This document shows positions 28,202 through 37,373 of a DNA stretch of 64,000 bases, piece after piece; the stretch's first letter is position 1, and every line of letters starts with the position of its first letter. Position numbers and translations under genes: made by a program. The DNA is taken from contig NZ_JAATVV010000003.1 of the NCBI RefSeq assembly GCF_013184775.1, forward strand, positions 1 through 64,000, given 5' to 3'. The DNA comes from Martelella sp. HB161492 (GTDB taxonomy: Bacteria > Pseudomonadota > Alphaproteobacteria > Rhizobiales > Rhizobiaceae). The notes beneath the pieces are model-generated. The model was given only the letters and a program-made list of their open reading frames with translations. It was not told where the DNA came from and did no database searches.

Positions 28202-28642
28202 ATGAAATTTCTCAACGCCTTCGAAGAAGCGAAGGGGGCAACGCCCTACGGCATTTTTCTCATGCGCCTGGTTCTGGCCCTCTATTGGGGCGTCCACTGG
28301 TGCTACAAGGTCATTCATCAGGGCATGGGCGCGACCGAGCATATGTTTGTCGGTCTCGGCTATCCTGCCTGGTTTGCCTGGGGCGATATCACCCTGGAGG
28401 TGATTGCCGTCATCTGCATGGTGCTCGGCCTTTATGTGCGCACCATGTCGCTGGCGCTTCTGGTCATCCTGGTGCCGGCGCTGGAGGTCTGGATCCCGAA
28501 CGGAATCTGGGCCATCAATGGCGGCTATGAGTTCCCGATGCTGTGGATATTCATGCAGATCGTTCTCGCCATTCTCGGCCCCGGTGCCTTCGCCATGAAG
28601 ACGTTGAAACGTTTCGATGCGCCTGCGCATGCGCTGCGCTGA
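28202..28642 (+). CDS. DoxX-family inner-membrane protein
   Basis: A 146-residue membrane protein with about four hydrophobic helices (residues 18-36, 52-73, 77-98, 110-130), matching the DoxX/DoxD-like family. It begins ATPYGIFLMRLVLALYWGVHW, the usual first helix. GGAG lies before ATG 28202. DoxX proteins often accompany redox enzymes and may form membrane oxidoreductase complexes, but no reaction can be assigned. It is fourth in the redox operon. Confidence 0.8.
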   Translation: MKFLNAFEEAKGATPYGIFLMRLVLALYWGVHWCYKVIHQGMGATEHMFVGLGYPAWFAWGDITLEVIAVICMVLGLYVRTMSLALLVILVPALEVWIPNGIWAINGGYEFPMLWIFMQIVLAILGPGAFAMKTLKRFDAPAHALR

Positions 28643-28671
28643 AATTTGAAAAATCACGAAAGGTTTGGACT

Positions 28672-29625
28672 ATGGACAGGAAACCGCTCGGAAAGACCGG
28701 GCTTGAAATCGCGCCGATCGTCTTTGGCGGAAATGTGTTTGGCTGGACGCTTGATGAGGCGGCAAGCTTTCGCGTTCTCGATGCCTTCATCGATCATGGT
28801 TTCAATGCCATTGATACTGCGGATGTCTATTCCGCCTGGGTTGATGGAAACAAGGGCGGAGAATCCGAGACGATTCTCGGGCGCTGGTTTGCAGCCCGTC
28901 CGGGCATGCGCGACAGGGTGGCGCTGTTTACCAAGGTCGGCTCGGATATGGGCGGGCCAGGCGAAAAAGGACTGTCCGAGCGCTGGATTCTCGAGGCGGT
29001 CGAGCACTCGCTGAAGCGACTTCAGACGGACCATATCGATCTCTATTTTTCCCACTGGCCGGATGCAGACGTTGCCCATGGCGAGACGCTGGGCGCCTAT
29101 GACAAGCTCATCAAGGCCGGCAAGATCGGCGCCATCGGTGCCTCGAATTATGATGCGGAAATGGTGGCAAACGCGCTTTGTATTGCAAAGTCCGAGGGCC
29201 TGCCTGCCTATCAGGTGCTGCAGCCGGAATATAATCTCTATGATCGCGATAGTTTCGACGGCCCGTTGCGGGACCTTGCAATCAAGGAAGATCTCGGCGT
29301 GATTACCTATTTCAGCCTCGCCTCCGGCTTCCTCTCCGGCAAGTACCGCTCCGAAGCGGATCTGAAGGGGCGCAAACGCGCTGGCATGGTCGAAAAATAC
29401 CTGACCGAACGCGGTATGAAGCTTCTGGATGTTCTAGAGGAGGTTGCCGCCGCGCATTCGGCCAGACCGGCGGAAGTGGCGCTTGCCTGGCTGATCGCGC
29501 GCAAGGGCGTAACCGCGCCGATCGCTTCAGCCACCGCGGTTGAACAGGTCGAAAGCTTCGCCCGTGCGGCCAGCCTGGCCCTGGCCGATGATGAGCTTGC
29601 CGCGCTCAGCGATGCCGGCAACTGA
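28672..29625 (+). CDS. Aldo/keto reductase
   Basis: A 317-residue NADPH-dependent (beta/alpha)8 reductase. The full catalytic tetrad is visible: Asp48 and Tyr53 (FNAIDTADVYSAW), Lys88 (LFTKVG) and His128 (LYFSHWP). The cofactor-binding segment near the C-terminus reads GVTAPIASATAVEQV. It resembles the AKR11/12-type bacterial reductases. ATG 28672 follows GAAAGG. As the last gene of the PRISE-VOC-SDR-DoxX operon it probably reduces a carbonyl in the same pathway. Confidence 0.9.
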   Translation: MDRKPLGKTGLEIAPIVFGGNVFGWTLDEAASFRVLDAFIDHGFNAIDTADVYSAWVDGNKGGESETILGRWFAARPGMRDRVALFTKVGSDMGGPGEKGLSERWILEAVEHSLKRLQTDHIDLYFSHWPDADVAHGETLGAYDKLIKAGKIGAIGASNYDAEMVANALCIAKSEGLPAYQVLQPEYNLYDRDSFDGPLRDLAIKEDLGVITYFSLASGFLSGKYRSEADLKGRKRAGMVEKYLTERGMKLLDVLEEVAAAHSARPAEVALAWLIARKGVTAPIASATAVEQVESFARAASLALADDELAALSDAGN

Positions 29626-29891
29626 CGGGGCGCTCCCGTTTTGAAACATGCTCGCCGGTCGCAGATGCTGCGGCCGGCTTTTGTGTCTGCTATCCTGGCC
29701 GGAGCTGATACCGGGCGCCACTTGCGCTGCGCCGGTGCCAGGGGTCAAATTCACCCGTCAGATCCAATTCCACGCCGTTGCGCATATAAGCCTTGGCCCC
29801 AGCTTCTTGAAGCCTTTTGCACTGTGGGCCAGACTGCAGAATCAGGTGCTGTGGCATCACTGCCAGGCAGGTGAAGTGAAAGGCTTGAGAT

Positions 29892-30827
29892 ATGTCGGAT
29901 GACTGGGCGATCGCGCTGCACGGCGGCGCCGGCACGATTTTGAAAGAGACGATGACACCGGAAAGGGAGGCGGCCTACCGCCAGGGGCTCGAGGCAGCCC
30001 TTGCTGCCGGTCGCGCCGTGCTTGAGGCAGGCGGTGCTGCCGAAGATGCGGTCGAGGCAAGCGTGATCGCGCTGGAGGACGATCCGCTCTTCAATGCCGG
30101 GCGGGGAGCCGTCCTGACGGCCGATGGCGGCTTCGAGCTTGATTCCGCCATCATGCGCGGACACGACCTGGCCGTGGGCGCGGTCTTTTCCGTGTGTGAT
30201 GTGGCCAATCCCATCAGGCTGGCGCGCCTGGTGATGGATTACTCGCCGCATGTGGCCTTTTGCGGTGAAGGCGCATCGCGCTTTGCCCGTGCCGGTGGGT
30301 TGCCTGCTGTACCGCCCGCCTATTTCGAGACCGCGCATCGGCGGCAGCAACTGGAAAAGGCCCGCGCCGCCAATGTGATTTCGCTTGATCACAATGACAA
30401 CAAGTTCGGCACCGTTGGTGCGGTTGCGCGCGACGCCAGGGGCAATCTCGCTGCGGCGACCTCCACCGGGGGCATGACCAACAAGGCTGTGGGGCGGATC
30501 GGCGATAGTCCGGTCATTGGCGCAGGCACCTATGCCAGCAATGCGTCCTGCGCCGTTTCGGCAACCGGGCATGGCGAATTGTTCATCCGCCTGACGGTCG
30601 CCCGTGATATTGCCGCCATGATGGAATATGGCGGCCTATCGCTGATCGAGGCGTCGCGGCGCAAGGTGCTGGTTGAACTGGCTACACTCGAAGCCGAGAG
30701 TGGCGGGATCATTGCGGTCGGCAGAACGGGCGATCCGGTTCTCGTCTTCAATTCCGCCGGCATGTACCGCGCCGCGCAGAGTGCCGGCGGAGAGCCCGTT
30801 ATTGCCATCTACCGCGACGGCGACTGA
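29892..30827 (+). CDS. iaaA: Isoaspartyl peptidase / L-asparaginase (Ntn hydrolase)
   Basis: A 311-residue plant-type asparaginase precursor. It would cleave itself before Thr174 in KFGTVGAVARD, giving an alpha and a beta chain, with Thr174 as N-terminal nucleophile. The opening IALHGGAG and the GAGTYASNASCAVSATGHGELFIR loop are diagnostic. The family removes beta-aspartyl residues from peptides and hydrolyses asparagine; relatives cleave GlcNAc-asparagine. In rhizobia and enterics the gene often lies before a peptide ABC importer, as here (binding protein starts 433 bases on). GGTG/AAGGC is a weak Shine-Dalgarno. Confidence 0.9.
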   Translation: MSDDWAIALHGGAGTILKETMTPEREAAYRQGLEAALAAGRAVLEAGGAAEDAVEASVIALEDDPLFNAGRGAVLTADGGFELDSAIMRGHDLAVGAVFSVCDVANPIRLARLVMDYSPHVAFCGEGASRFARAGGLPAVPPAYFETAHRRQQLEKARAANVISLDHNDNKFGTVGAVARDARGNLAAATSTGGMTNKAVGRIGDSPVIGAGTYASNASCAVSATGHGELFIRLTVARDIAAMMEYGGLSLIEASRRKVLVELATLEAESGGIIAVGRTGDPVLVFNSAGMYRAAQSAGGEPVIAIYRDGD

Positions 30828-31043
30828 TCGGGGAACTGATTTTCATCTGGGCAAAATGGCGAAGCTGCCGGCATTCTGCCGGCGGTCGTTTCCGCCTCGT
30901 AGCTGGCGGTACCGGCGATGGCCTGGCCACACATCTGCTGCTGCAAGCCTATGTTCCAGCCCATATGCGCCCCGAATGCCTTTGGTTGTCGGGGGCTGCC
31001 GTCAAACGTCGCGGCGCCAGGAAATCATAAATAACGACATAAA

Positions 31044-31057
31044 ATCAATATATTGAT
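31044..31057. promoter_or_regulatory. Perfect 14-bp palindrome ATCAATATATTGAT
   Basis: ATCAATATATTGAT is identical to its reverse complement. It lies about 200 bases before the binding-protein start in an AT-rich stretch, followed by TGATC-containing sequence. This suits a regulator site or an upstream promoter region, but no regulator is identified. Confidence 0.35.
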
Positions 31058-31209
31058 CATTTTCATCAATGTGATCCAGCGATCCTTCGACCGTGTCGGG
31101 CCACCGGCGCGGCAGCTTTTCTGCGCGCCTCGGCAATTGCAGCGGCCCAGCTTTGTCGCTGTTCGGAACCGCATGGGACTTGACACCGCAGACCAATTTA
31201 CCTTTAATG

Positions 31210-31225
31210 ACGTAATAATGATCTA
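31210..31225 (+). promoter_or_regulatory. Candidate IclR operator, copy 1
   Basis: The sequence ACGTAATAATGATCTA ends 35 bases before the binding-protein ATG. It matches the iclR/SelA-side sequence ACGTTATTATGATATA at 13 of 16 positions by eye, and some similarity continues for seven more bases. A near-palindrome, TGATCTATAGTTCA, overlaps its right end. Regulation by the cluster's IclR protein is inferred. Confidence 0.45.
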
Positions 31226-31260
31226 TAGTTCATAACTGTGGAATAAGTAAGGGAACTCAA

Positions 31261-32784
31261 ATGCTGAAGAGACTGCTTCTGGCAGCGACCTGCATGGCGC
31301 TGCCGCTCGTACCCATGGCTGCAAACGCGTCTGGAATCATTGATGTCGCGACGATCGGCGAGCCGCCGACCCTCGATCCGATGGCTTCGACTGCCGATGT
31401 TGTCGGCATGACGACGCAGCATATTTTTGAAACGCTTTTCACCTATGACGATCAGTGGAATGTCGTGCCACTTCTGGCCGAGACCATGCCGGAGATTTCC
31501 GGTGACGGCACGATCTACGACATCAAGCTCCGCGACAATGTCCCCTTCCATGACGGCACGATCATGGATTCGAGCGATGTGGTTGCCTGCATTGAGCGCT
31601 GGATGGATATCGCATCGCGCGGCAAGCAGGCGGCTCCCTATATCAAGAGCGTGACGGCAACGGGCGATGACACGATCCGTATCGAGCTCAACAAGCCCTA
31701 TGCTCCGCTTCTGTCGCTGCTCGCCTTCAACAATTCGGCCGCCGTCATCATGCCGAAGGAAGATCTGGCCGAGCCGTTGACCAAGTTCATCGGCACGGGC
31801 CCCTATATGCTCAAGGATCACAAGGCCGACCAGTATATCCAGCTTGTCCGCTTCGATGATTATGCAGCCCGCAGCGAGCCGGCCAGCGGCTTTGGCGGCA
31901 AGCGCGAAGCGATCCTCGACGAGATCCGTTTTGTTCCGGTCGCCGACGCCAATACGCGTCTTGAAGGCATTTCCTCGGGCCAGTTCGACTATGCCGACTC
32001 GCTGCCGACGGAAAGCTATGACCGCCTCGAAAAGTCCGACAAGGCGCTTCCGGTTATCCTGGCGCCCTATGGCGCGCCCGTCTTCGTGATGAACACGAAG
32101 GAAGGCATGATGACCAACAAGGAAATCCGCCACGCCGTGCAGGAAGCGCTCAATCCGGAAGACATGCTGCTCGCCGCTTTCGGCGACAAGCGCTTCTTCG
32201 CCGTCGACGGCTCGCTTTATCCGGAAGGCTATGTCTGGCACACCGACAAGGGCGTCGAACGCTATGGCGACGGCGACCCGGAAGCGGCTGCCAAGATGCT
32301 GAAAGAGGCCGGTTATGATGGCAGCACGCTGCGCATCCTCACCAGCCGCCAGTATGAGTTTCATTACAAGATGGCTCAGGTTGCCGCCGAATATCTGAAG
32401 GCTGCCGGTTTCAAGGTCGATCTGGAAGTCTATGACTGGGCAACGCTGACCCAGCGCCGTGCCGATCCGGGTCTTTGGGATATCTTCATCACCCATGGTC
32501 CGTTCCCGGCAGAGCCGGCGCTCAATGGCTGGATGTCTGATGATTATCCGGGCTGGTGGGCATCTGCCGAAAAGCATGCCGTTACCGATCCCTTCCTGGC
32601 GGAATCCGATCCGGCCAAGCGCAAGGAACTTTTCGGCGAGGTTCAGGCCGCATTCTATGATGATGCGCCGGTCTTCAAGGTCGGTGACTTCAATTCGCTG
32701 AGCGGTGAAGCCAAGACGCTGGAAGACTTCAACCCGTCGCCCTGGCCTTATTTCTGGAATGTCAGCACCGAAAACGGCAAGTGA
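31261..32784 (+). CDS. Peptide-type ABC transporter binding protein (family 5)
   Basis: A 507-residue DppA/OppA-like binding protein with a Sec signal peptide (MLKRLLLAATCMALPLVPMAANA). Family 5 motifs are clear: EPPTLDPMASTADVVGMTTQHIFETLF and the FHDGTIMDSSDVVA segment. Family members carry not only peptides but also oligosaccharides, opines and nickel, so the name does not fix the cargo. The cluster encodes a GH1 enzyme and a deacetylase, hinting at a glycoside or amino sugar. A hairpin after the stop probably raises its message relative to the permeases. Confidence 0.92.
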   Translation: MLKRLLLAATCMALPLVPMAANASGIIDVATIGEPPTLDPMASTADVVGMTTQHIFETLFTYDDQWNVVPLLAETMPEISGDGTIYDIKLRDNVPFHDGTIMDSSDVVACIERWMDIASRGKQAAPYIKSVTATGDDTIRIELNKPYAPLLSLLAFNNSAAVIMPKEDLAEPLTKFIGTGPYMLKDHKADQYIQLVRFDDYAARSEPASGFGGKREAILDEIRFVPVADANTRLEGISSGQFDYADSLPTESYDRLEKSDKALPVILAPYGAPVFVMNTKEGMMTNKEIRHAVQEALNPEDMLLAAFGDKRFFAVDGSLYPEGYVWHTDKGVERYGDGDPEAAAKMLKEAGYDGSTLRILTSRQYEFHYKMAQVAAEYLKAAGFKVDLEVYDWATLTQRRADPGLWDIFITHGPFPAEPALNGWMSDDYPGWWASAEKHAVTDPFLAESDPAKRKELFGEVQAAFYDDAPVFKVGDFNSLSGEAKTLEDFNPSPWPYFWNVSTENGK

Positions 32785-32811
32785 GCCGTTTCGGATCTGA
32801 AGATCAAGTTT

Positions 32812-32835
32812 CCGGCGCCCCTTTCGGGGCGTCGG
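32812..32835 (+). terminator. Intercistronic hairpin after the binding-protein gene
   Basis: CCGGCGCCCC and GGGGCGTCGG form a 10-bp stem with one G-U pair around a TTTC loop, 28 bases after the stop. A pyrimidine run ending in TTTT follows about ten bases later. Partial termination or 3'-end protection of the binding-protein message is likely, with read-through into the GH1 gene. Confidence 0.55.
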
Positions 32836-32931
32836 TCTCACCCCCCTTTTCAATAGTGTGCATTCCGGCCCGGCCTGTCGCCGCAGTTCTGCGGCGGATG
32901 GCGTCTAGCGGCTGCTGACGGATCGTGATCG

Positions 32932-34260
32932 ATGGTGCGTAAATTTCCGCGTGATTTTCTCTGGGGTGTCGCGGCCTCTGCCTACCAGACCGAAGGAGCA
33001 ACCGAGACAGACGGTCGCGGGATGAGCGTCTGGGATGCCTACGCCAAGGTTCCGGGCAATATCGTCAATGGTGATACCGCCGATATCGCCTGCGATCACT
33101 ATCATCGCTATCCCGAGGATATCGCGCTGATGCGCGGCCTTGGCGTCAGCGCCTACCGGCTTTCGATCGCCTGGCCGCGGATTTTCCCCGATGGCAGGGG
33201 CAAGGTGAACGCACGCGGTCTCGATTTCTATGACCGGCTGATCGATCTGATGCTGCATGAGGGGATCGAGCCCTGGATCTGCCTGCATCACTGGGACATG
33301 CCGGTTGCCATCGAGGCGGAGGGCGGCTGGCGCTCGCGCGATACGGCCAGCATCTTTGGCGATTATGCCGCCGAGGTGGCGCGGCATTTTGCTGACAGGG
33401 TCAAGCGCTTTGCGCCGATCAACGAGCCCAATGTCATTCCCTGGGTTGCCTATAATCTTGGCCGTCATGCGCCGGGCAAGCAGAGTTACGAAGCCTGCCT
33501 GCAATCGATTCACAATCTCAATCTCGCCCATGGCAAAACGGTCAGCGCCGTCCGCGCCGAAGCGCCGGGCGCAGAAATCGGCAATATCGTCTCGCTTGGT
33601 CCGGTGCGTCCGCATTATGACGACGCGGCACATGAAGAGGCGCGCGTCTTCGGTGACTGCATCTGGCGGCGGGTGATGGTCGATCCGCTCTGGCTCGGCA
33701 AGTATCCTGAACCGCTCGCCGAAAAGATCGCGCCGCTGATCAGGCCCGGCGACATGGAGGAAATCAGCCAGAAGCTCGATTTCTTCGGTCTCAACCACTA
33801 CAACCCAGTCTTCGTCGCGCCCAATCCGAACGCGACTCTTGGCTATTCGGAGGTGATGCCGCCGTCCGGCATGGGCCCGCTCACCGATGTCAACTGGGTC
33901 GTTGACCCGATGGCCTTCCTCGAGCAGATCCGCGACACCTCCAACCGCTATGGCCGGCCGCCGATCTATATCACTGAAAATGGCGCCTCCTATCCCGATG
34001 CCTTGCGGCCTGATCGCACGGTCCTCGACCAGGAGCGGATTTCCTATTTCAGCCAGTATCTCGGCGCGCTGCTGGATGCCCTTGATGAGGGGCATGATGT
34101 GCGCGGCTATTTCGCCTGGTCGCTGATGGACAATTTCGAGTGGGGACGCGGTTTCTCCAAGCGTTTCGGCCTCGTCTATGTCGACTACCCGACGCTGCAA
34201 CGCATCCCCAAGGCTTCCTATCACTGGCTGGCCGGGGTCATCGCTGACAATGCGCTGTGA
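32932..34260 (+). CDS. Beta-glycosidase, glycoside hydrolase family 1
   Basis: A 442-residue GH1 enzyme, the usual length for bacterial beta-glucosidases. It begins with FPRDFLWGVAASAYQTEGA; acid/base Glu165 lies in PINEPNV, nucleophile Glu349 in YITENGAS, and the FAWSLMDNFEWGRGFSKRFGLVYVD aglycone region is intact. No phosphate-binding signature of 6-phospho-glycosidases is evident, and no signal peptide, so it hydrolyses an unphosphorylated beta-glycoside in the cytoplasm. A GH1 gene placed inside a Dpp-type importer operon, between binding protein and permeases, is unusual and suggests that the imported molecule is glycosylated. Confidence 0.92.
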   Translation: MVRKFPRDFLWGVAASAYQTEGATETDGRGMSVWDAYAKVPGNIVNGDTADIACDHYHRYPEDIALMRGLGVSAYRLSIAWPRIFPDGRGKVNARGLDFYDRLIDLMLHEGIEPWICLHHWDMPVAIEAEGGWRSRDTASIFGDYAAEVARHFADRVKRFAPINEPNVIPWVAYNLGRHAPGKQSYEACLQSIHNLNLAHGKTVSAVRAEAPGAEIGNIVSLGPVRPHYDDAAHEEARVFGDCIWRRVMVDPLWLGKYPEPLAEKIAPLIRPGDMEEISQKLDFFGLNHYNPVFVAPNPNATLGYSEVMPPSGMGPLTDVNWVVDPMAFLEQIRDTSNRYGRPPIYITENGASYPDALRPDRTVLDQERISYFSQYLGALLDALDEGHDVRGYFAWSLMDNFEWGRGFSKRFGLVYVDYPTLQRIPKASYHWLAGVIADNAL

Positions 34261-34326
34261 CGACCTTCATCAAGGATACGGGCCGCTTGTGATGCGTGCG
34301 GCCCGCCGAAACGGAAAGATCTGCCC

Positions 34327-35268
34327 ATGATCCGATATATTCTCAAGCGCCTGGTCGGAATGGTCGTCGTGATGTTCCTGGTGGTGACGATCGTCTTCAT
34401 CATCGTGCGCGTCACGCCCGGCGATCCGGCCGCCGTGATGCTGGGGCCGGATGCGACGCCGCAGGATATCGCCGAGCTTAGGACCAAGCTCGGTCTCGAT
34501 CAGTCGATCCTGCAGCAATATGTGCTCTATATCGTCAGCATGCTGCATGGTGATCTCGGCCGGTCAATCTTCCTCAATATTCCGGTGACGACGGCGCTCG
34601 CCCAGCGCGCCGAGCCGACCTTTTTCCTGACCCTGTTCTCCCTCATTCTGGCGTCTGTCATTGCCCTTCCGGTCGGCATTTATGCGGCTTACCGGCGTGG
34701 TTCTTTCATCGACCAGGCCTCGACCGTGATTGCCATGACGGCGGCGAGCGTGCCGAGCTTCTGGCTTGGTCTGATCCTGATCCAGGTCTTTGCCGTGCGC
34801 TTCGGTGTCTTTCCCGTGTCGGGCTATGGCGGGCCGGATGCCAGTTTCGCCGACCGTCTGCACCATCTCATCTTGCCGGCGGTATCGCTCGGCGTGGTTT
34901 CATCGGCGCTGATCCTGCGGTTCACCCGTGCGGCAATGCTCGATGTCTTCAATGACGACTATATCCGCACCGCCCGCGCCAAGGGGCTTTCGGAAGGCAA
35001 GGTCGTGCTGAAACATGCGCTGAAGAACGCGCTGATCCCGATCCTCACCGTTCTCGGGCTGACGGCTGCCGTGCTGGTGGCCGGTGCGGTGGTGACCGAA
35101 ACCGTGTTCGCGCTTCCCGGCGTCGGCAGTCTGGTGGTTTCTGCCGTGCTCAGGCGTGATTATCCGGTGATCCAGGGCGCACTTCTGGTGATTGCCGGGC
35201 TCTATGTTCTCATCAATTTCGCAATCGACATGCTTTATCTGCTCGTCGACCCGAGGGTTCGCTACTGA
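34327..35268 (+). CDS. Peptide-type ABC transporter permease (DppB-like)
   Basis: A 313-residue inner-membrane permease. Helix 1 is VGMVVVMFLVVTIVFIIVRVTPGDP, followed by AAVMLGPDATPQDIAELRTKLGLD, both typical of DppB. The EAA loop is YIRTARAKGLSEGKVVLKHALKNALIPI, and the ending AIDMLYLLVDPRVRY is standard. The stop overlaps the start of the next permease (TGATG). Confidence 0.93.
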   Translation: MIRYILKRLVGMVVVMFLVVTIVFIIVRVTPGDPAAVMLGPDATPQDIAELRTKLGLDQSILQQYVLYIVSMLHGDLGRSIFLNIPVTTALAQRAEPTFFLTLFSLILASVIALPVGIYAAYRRGSFIDQASTVIAMTAASVPSFWLGLILIQVFAVRFGVFPVSGYGGPDASFADRLHHLILPAVSLGVVSSALILRFTRAAMLDVFNDDYIRTARAKGLSEGKVVLKHALKNALIPILTVLGLTAAVLVAGAVVTETVFALPGVGSLVVSAVLRRDYPVIQGALLVIAGLYVLINFAIDMLYLLVDPRVRY

Positions 35269-36131
35269 TGGCCGATATTCAGACAGCCGGCAGCGACCGG
35301 ACCAAATTCATCAAACAGCTGTTCAGGCGCAGAAGTGTTGCGGTCGGGCTGATCATTCTGGCGATCTTCATCCTGCTCGCCGTGTTTGCACCATGGGTGA
35401 CGCCGTTTTCGCCCTCCAAGCTTTCAATCGCCAACCGGCTGAAGCCGCCGAGTGAGCTGCACTGGTTCGGTACGGACGAATTCGGCCGCGATGTCTTCAC
35501 CCGAACCATTTTCGCCGGCCGGCTTTCTTTGCTCGTCGGGGCCTGTGTCGTGGTTCTGTCTTCGCTGGTCGGCGTGACGCTTGGTCTGCTGGCTGGGTTC
35601 TTCAAGCGGCTCGATACGCCGATTGCCCGGCTGATCGATGCGATGATGGCTTTCCCGGACATTCTGCTGGCGATTGCGCTGGTCGCAGCCCTCGGGCCCT
35701 CGCTGATGACCGTCATCATTGCGCTGTCGATCGTCTACGCGCCGCGTCTTGCCCGCATCGTCCGTGCATCGACACTGGTGCTGCGCGAACTGCCCTTTGT
35801 CGAAGCGGCAGAGGCGATGGGTATCTCCACCAGCCACATCATGACCCGGCATGTGCTGCGCAATCTCGTTTCGCCGATCCTGGTGCAGGCTACCTTCCTG
35901 TTTGCCAATGCCATCCTGGCTGAAGCGGGTCTTTCCTTCCTCGGCCTTGGCGTCAGCCCGGAAGTGCCGACCTGGGGCACGATGATCTCTGCGGGACGCC
36001 AGTATCTCGGTTCTGCCGACTGGATGACGTTCTTTCCCGGTGTGGCGATCATCCTGGCCGTTCTTTCTCTTCAAATCGTCGGCGACGGTCTGCGCGATAT
36101 GCTCGATCCCCGGCTCAAAAAGGACCTCTGA
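35268..36131 (+). CDS. Peptide-type ABC transporter permease (DppC-like)
   Basis: A 287-residue inner-membrane permease. The first helix is AVGLIILAIFILLAVFAPWV, then the HWFGTDEFGRDVFTRTIFAGRLSL motif of DppC proteins. The EAA region is FVEAAEAMGISTSHIMTRHVLRNLVSPI, and the C-terminus VGDGLRDMLDPRLKKDL is typical. It is followed after two bases by the amidohydrolase gene, so import and catabolism are co-transcribed. Confidence 0.93.
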   Translation: MADIQTAGSDRTKFIKQLFRRRSVAVGLIILAIFILLAVFAPWVTPFSPSKLSIANRLKPPSELHWFGTDEFGRDVFTRTIFAGRLSLLVGACVVVLSSLVGVTLGLLAGFFKRLDTPIARLIDAMMAFPDILLAIALVAALGPSLMTVIIALSIVYAPRLARIVRASTLVLRELPFVEAAEAMGISTSHIMTRHVLRNLVSPILVQATFLFANAILAEAGLSFLGLGVSPEVPTWGTMISAGRQYLGSADWMTFFPGVAIILAVLSLQIVGDGLRDMLDPRLKKDL

Positions 36132-36133
36132 AA

Positions 36134-37342
36134 ATGCCTGCTGAACTGAATGGTTCACCTCTTCTGATCCGCAATGTCCGTCCAGTCGCCTTCGGCCGTG
36201 ACACGCCGGACGGGCAGATCGATATCGCCATCGGCGCCGATGGCAGGATTGCCGCGACCGGGCGCGGCCTGCCGGTGACCGAAGGTGCGGAGGTGATTGA
36301 TGGGGCCGGGGCCTTTATCTCGCCGGGCTGGACCGATCTCCACGTCCATATCTGGCATGGCGGCACGGATATTTCGATCCGGCCGTCGCAATGCGGCGTC
36401 GAGCGCGGCGTCACCACGCTCGTCGATGCGGGTTCGGCGGGTGAGGCCAATTTTCACGGCTTTCGCGAATATATCATCGAACCGTCGGTCGAACGGATCA
36501 AGGCCTTCCTCAATCTCGGTTCCATCGGTCTTGTCGCCTGCAACCGCGTGCCGGAACTCAGGGATATCAAGGATGTCGATTTCGATCGGATCGTGCAATG
36601 CTATGAGGAAAACCGCGACCACATCATCGGCATCAAGGTGCGCGCCAGCCACGTGATCACGGGGTCCTGGGGCATCACGCCGGTCAAGCTCGGCAAGAAG
36701 ATCGCCAAGATCCTGAAGCTGCCGATGATGGTGCATGTCGGCGAGCCGCCGGCGCTTTACGAGGATGTTCTCGACGTGCTCGGCCCCGGCGACATCATCA
36801 CCCATTGCTTCAATGGCAAGCTCGGCTCCTCGATCATGGAAGACGAGGATCTGTTCAATCTCGCCGAACGCTGCGCCGGCGAGGGCGTCCGGCTTGATAT
36901 CGGCCATGGCGGTGCGTCCTTCTCCTTCAAGGTGGCCGAAGCTGCCATTGAGCGCGGGCTGATGCCGTTCTCGATCTCCACAGATCTGCATGGTCATTCG
37001 CTGAACGGTGCCGTCTGGGATATGGCGACCACCATGTCGAAGCTTCTGTCTGTCGGCATGCCGTTCGAGAAGGTGATTGAAGCCGTCACCCATGCACCGG
37101 CTCAGGTGATCGGGCTGCCGATGGATGATTTGCTGAAACCCGGTGCGCGCGCCGAATTTACGGTCTTCAGCCTGCTCGATGAGCCGCTGGATGTGGTCGA
37201 TTCCAATGGGGATCCGGCGCATATGACCCGGCTCTTTGATCCCGAATATGCGGTGATCGGCACCCACGCCGTCAAGGCTTCGCGGCACACGCCCGGCACC
37301 TGGCGCGCTGGCTATAACGGACAGAATTACGCATTCCGCTGA
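36134..37342 (+). CDS. Amidohydrolase/deacetylase-type metallohydrolase
   Basis: A 402-residue amidohydrolase-superfamily enzyme of the dihydroorotase-like branch often annotated amidohydrolase/deacetylase. The metal site can be traced: His70-x-His72 (TDLHVHIWHGG), probable carboxylated Lys168 (GIKVRAS), His201 (VHVGEPP), His224 (THCFNGK) and Asp284 (STDLHGHS). Relatives sit beside SelA-like ammonia-lyases of the DgaE type, as here, and some deacetylate N-acetyl compounds. I infer N-deacylation of the imported substrate, producing a free amine for the PLP enzyme. An imidase or dihydroorotase-like ring-opening reaction is the alternative. Confidence 0.82.
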   Translation: MPAELNGSPLLIRNVRPVAFGRDTPDGQIDIAIGADGRIAATGRGLPVTEGAEVIDGAGAFISPGWTDLHVHIWHGGTDISIRPSQCGVERGVTTLVDAGSAGEANFHGFREYIIEPSVERIKAFLNLGSIGLVACNRVPELRDIKDVDFDRIVQCYEENRDHIIGIKVRASHVITGSWGITPVKLGKKIAKILKLPMMVHVGEPPALYEDVLDVLGPGDIITHCFNGKLGSSIMEDEDLFNLAERCAGEGVRLDIGHGGASFSFKVAEAAIERGLMPFSISTDLHGHSLNGAVWDMATTMSKLLSVGMPFEKVIEAVTHAPAQVIGLPMDDLLKPGARAEFTVFSLLDEPLDVVDSNGDPAHMTRLFDPEYAVIGTHAVKASRHTPGTWRAGYNGQNYAFR

Positions 37343-37373
37343 TTGCGCGCGCGATCGGGCGAAGGAAATTGAA

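Larger units (their letters stand above)
30828..31260. other. Intergenic regulatory region before the second peptide-type importer
   Basis: No gene was recognised in these 433 bases. The first half is GC-rich and featureless. From about 31020 it becomes strongly AT-rich and holds a perfect 14-bp palindrome and the IclR-side motif, both listed separately. The binding-protein gene at 31261 is preceded by AAGGGAA. Confidence 0.55.
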
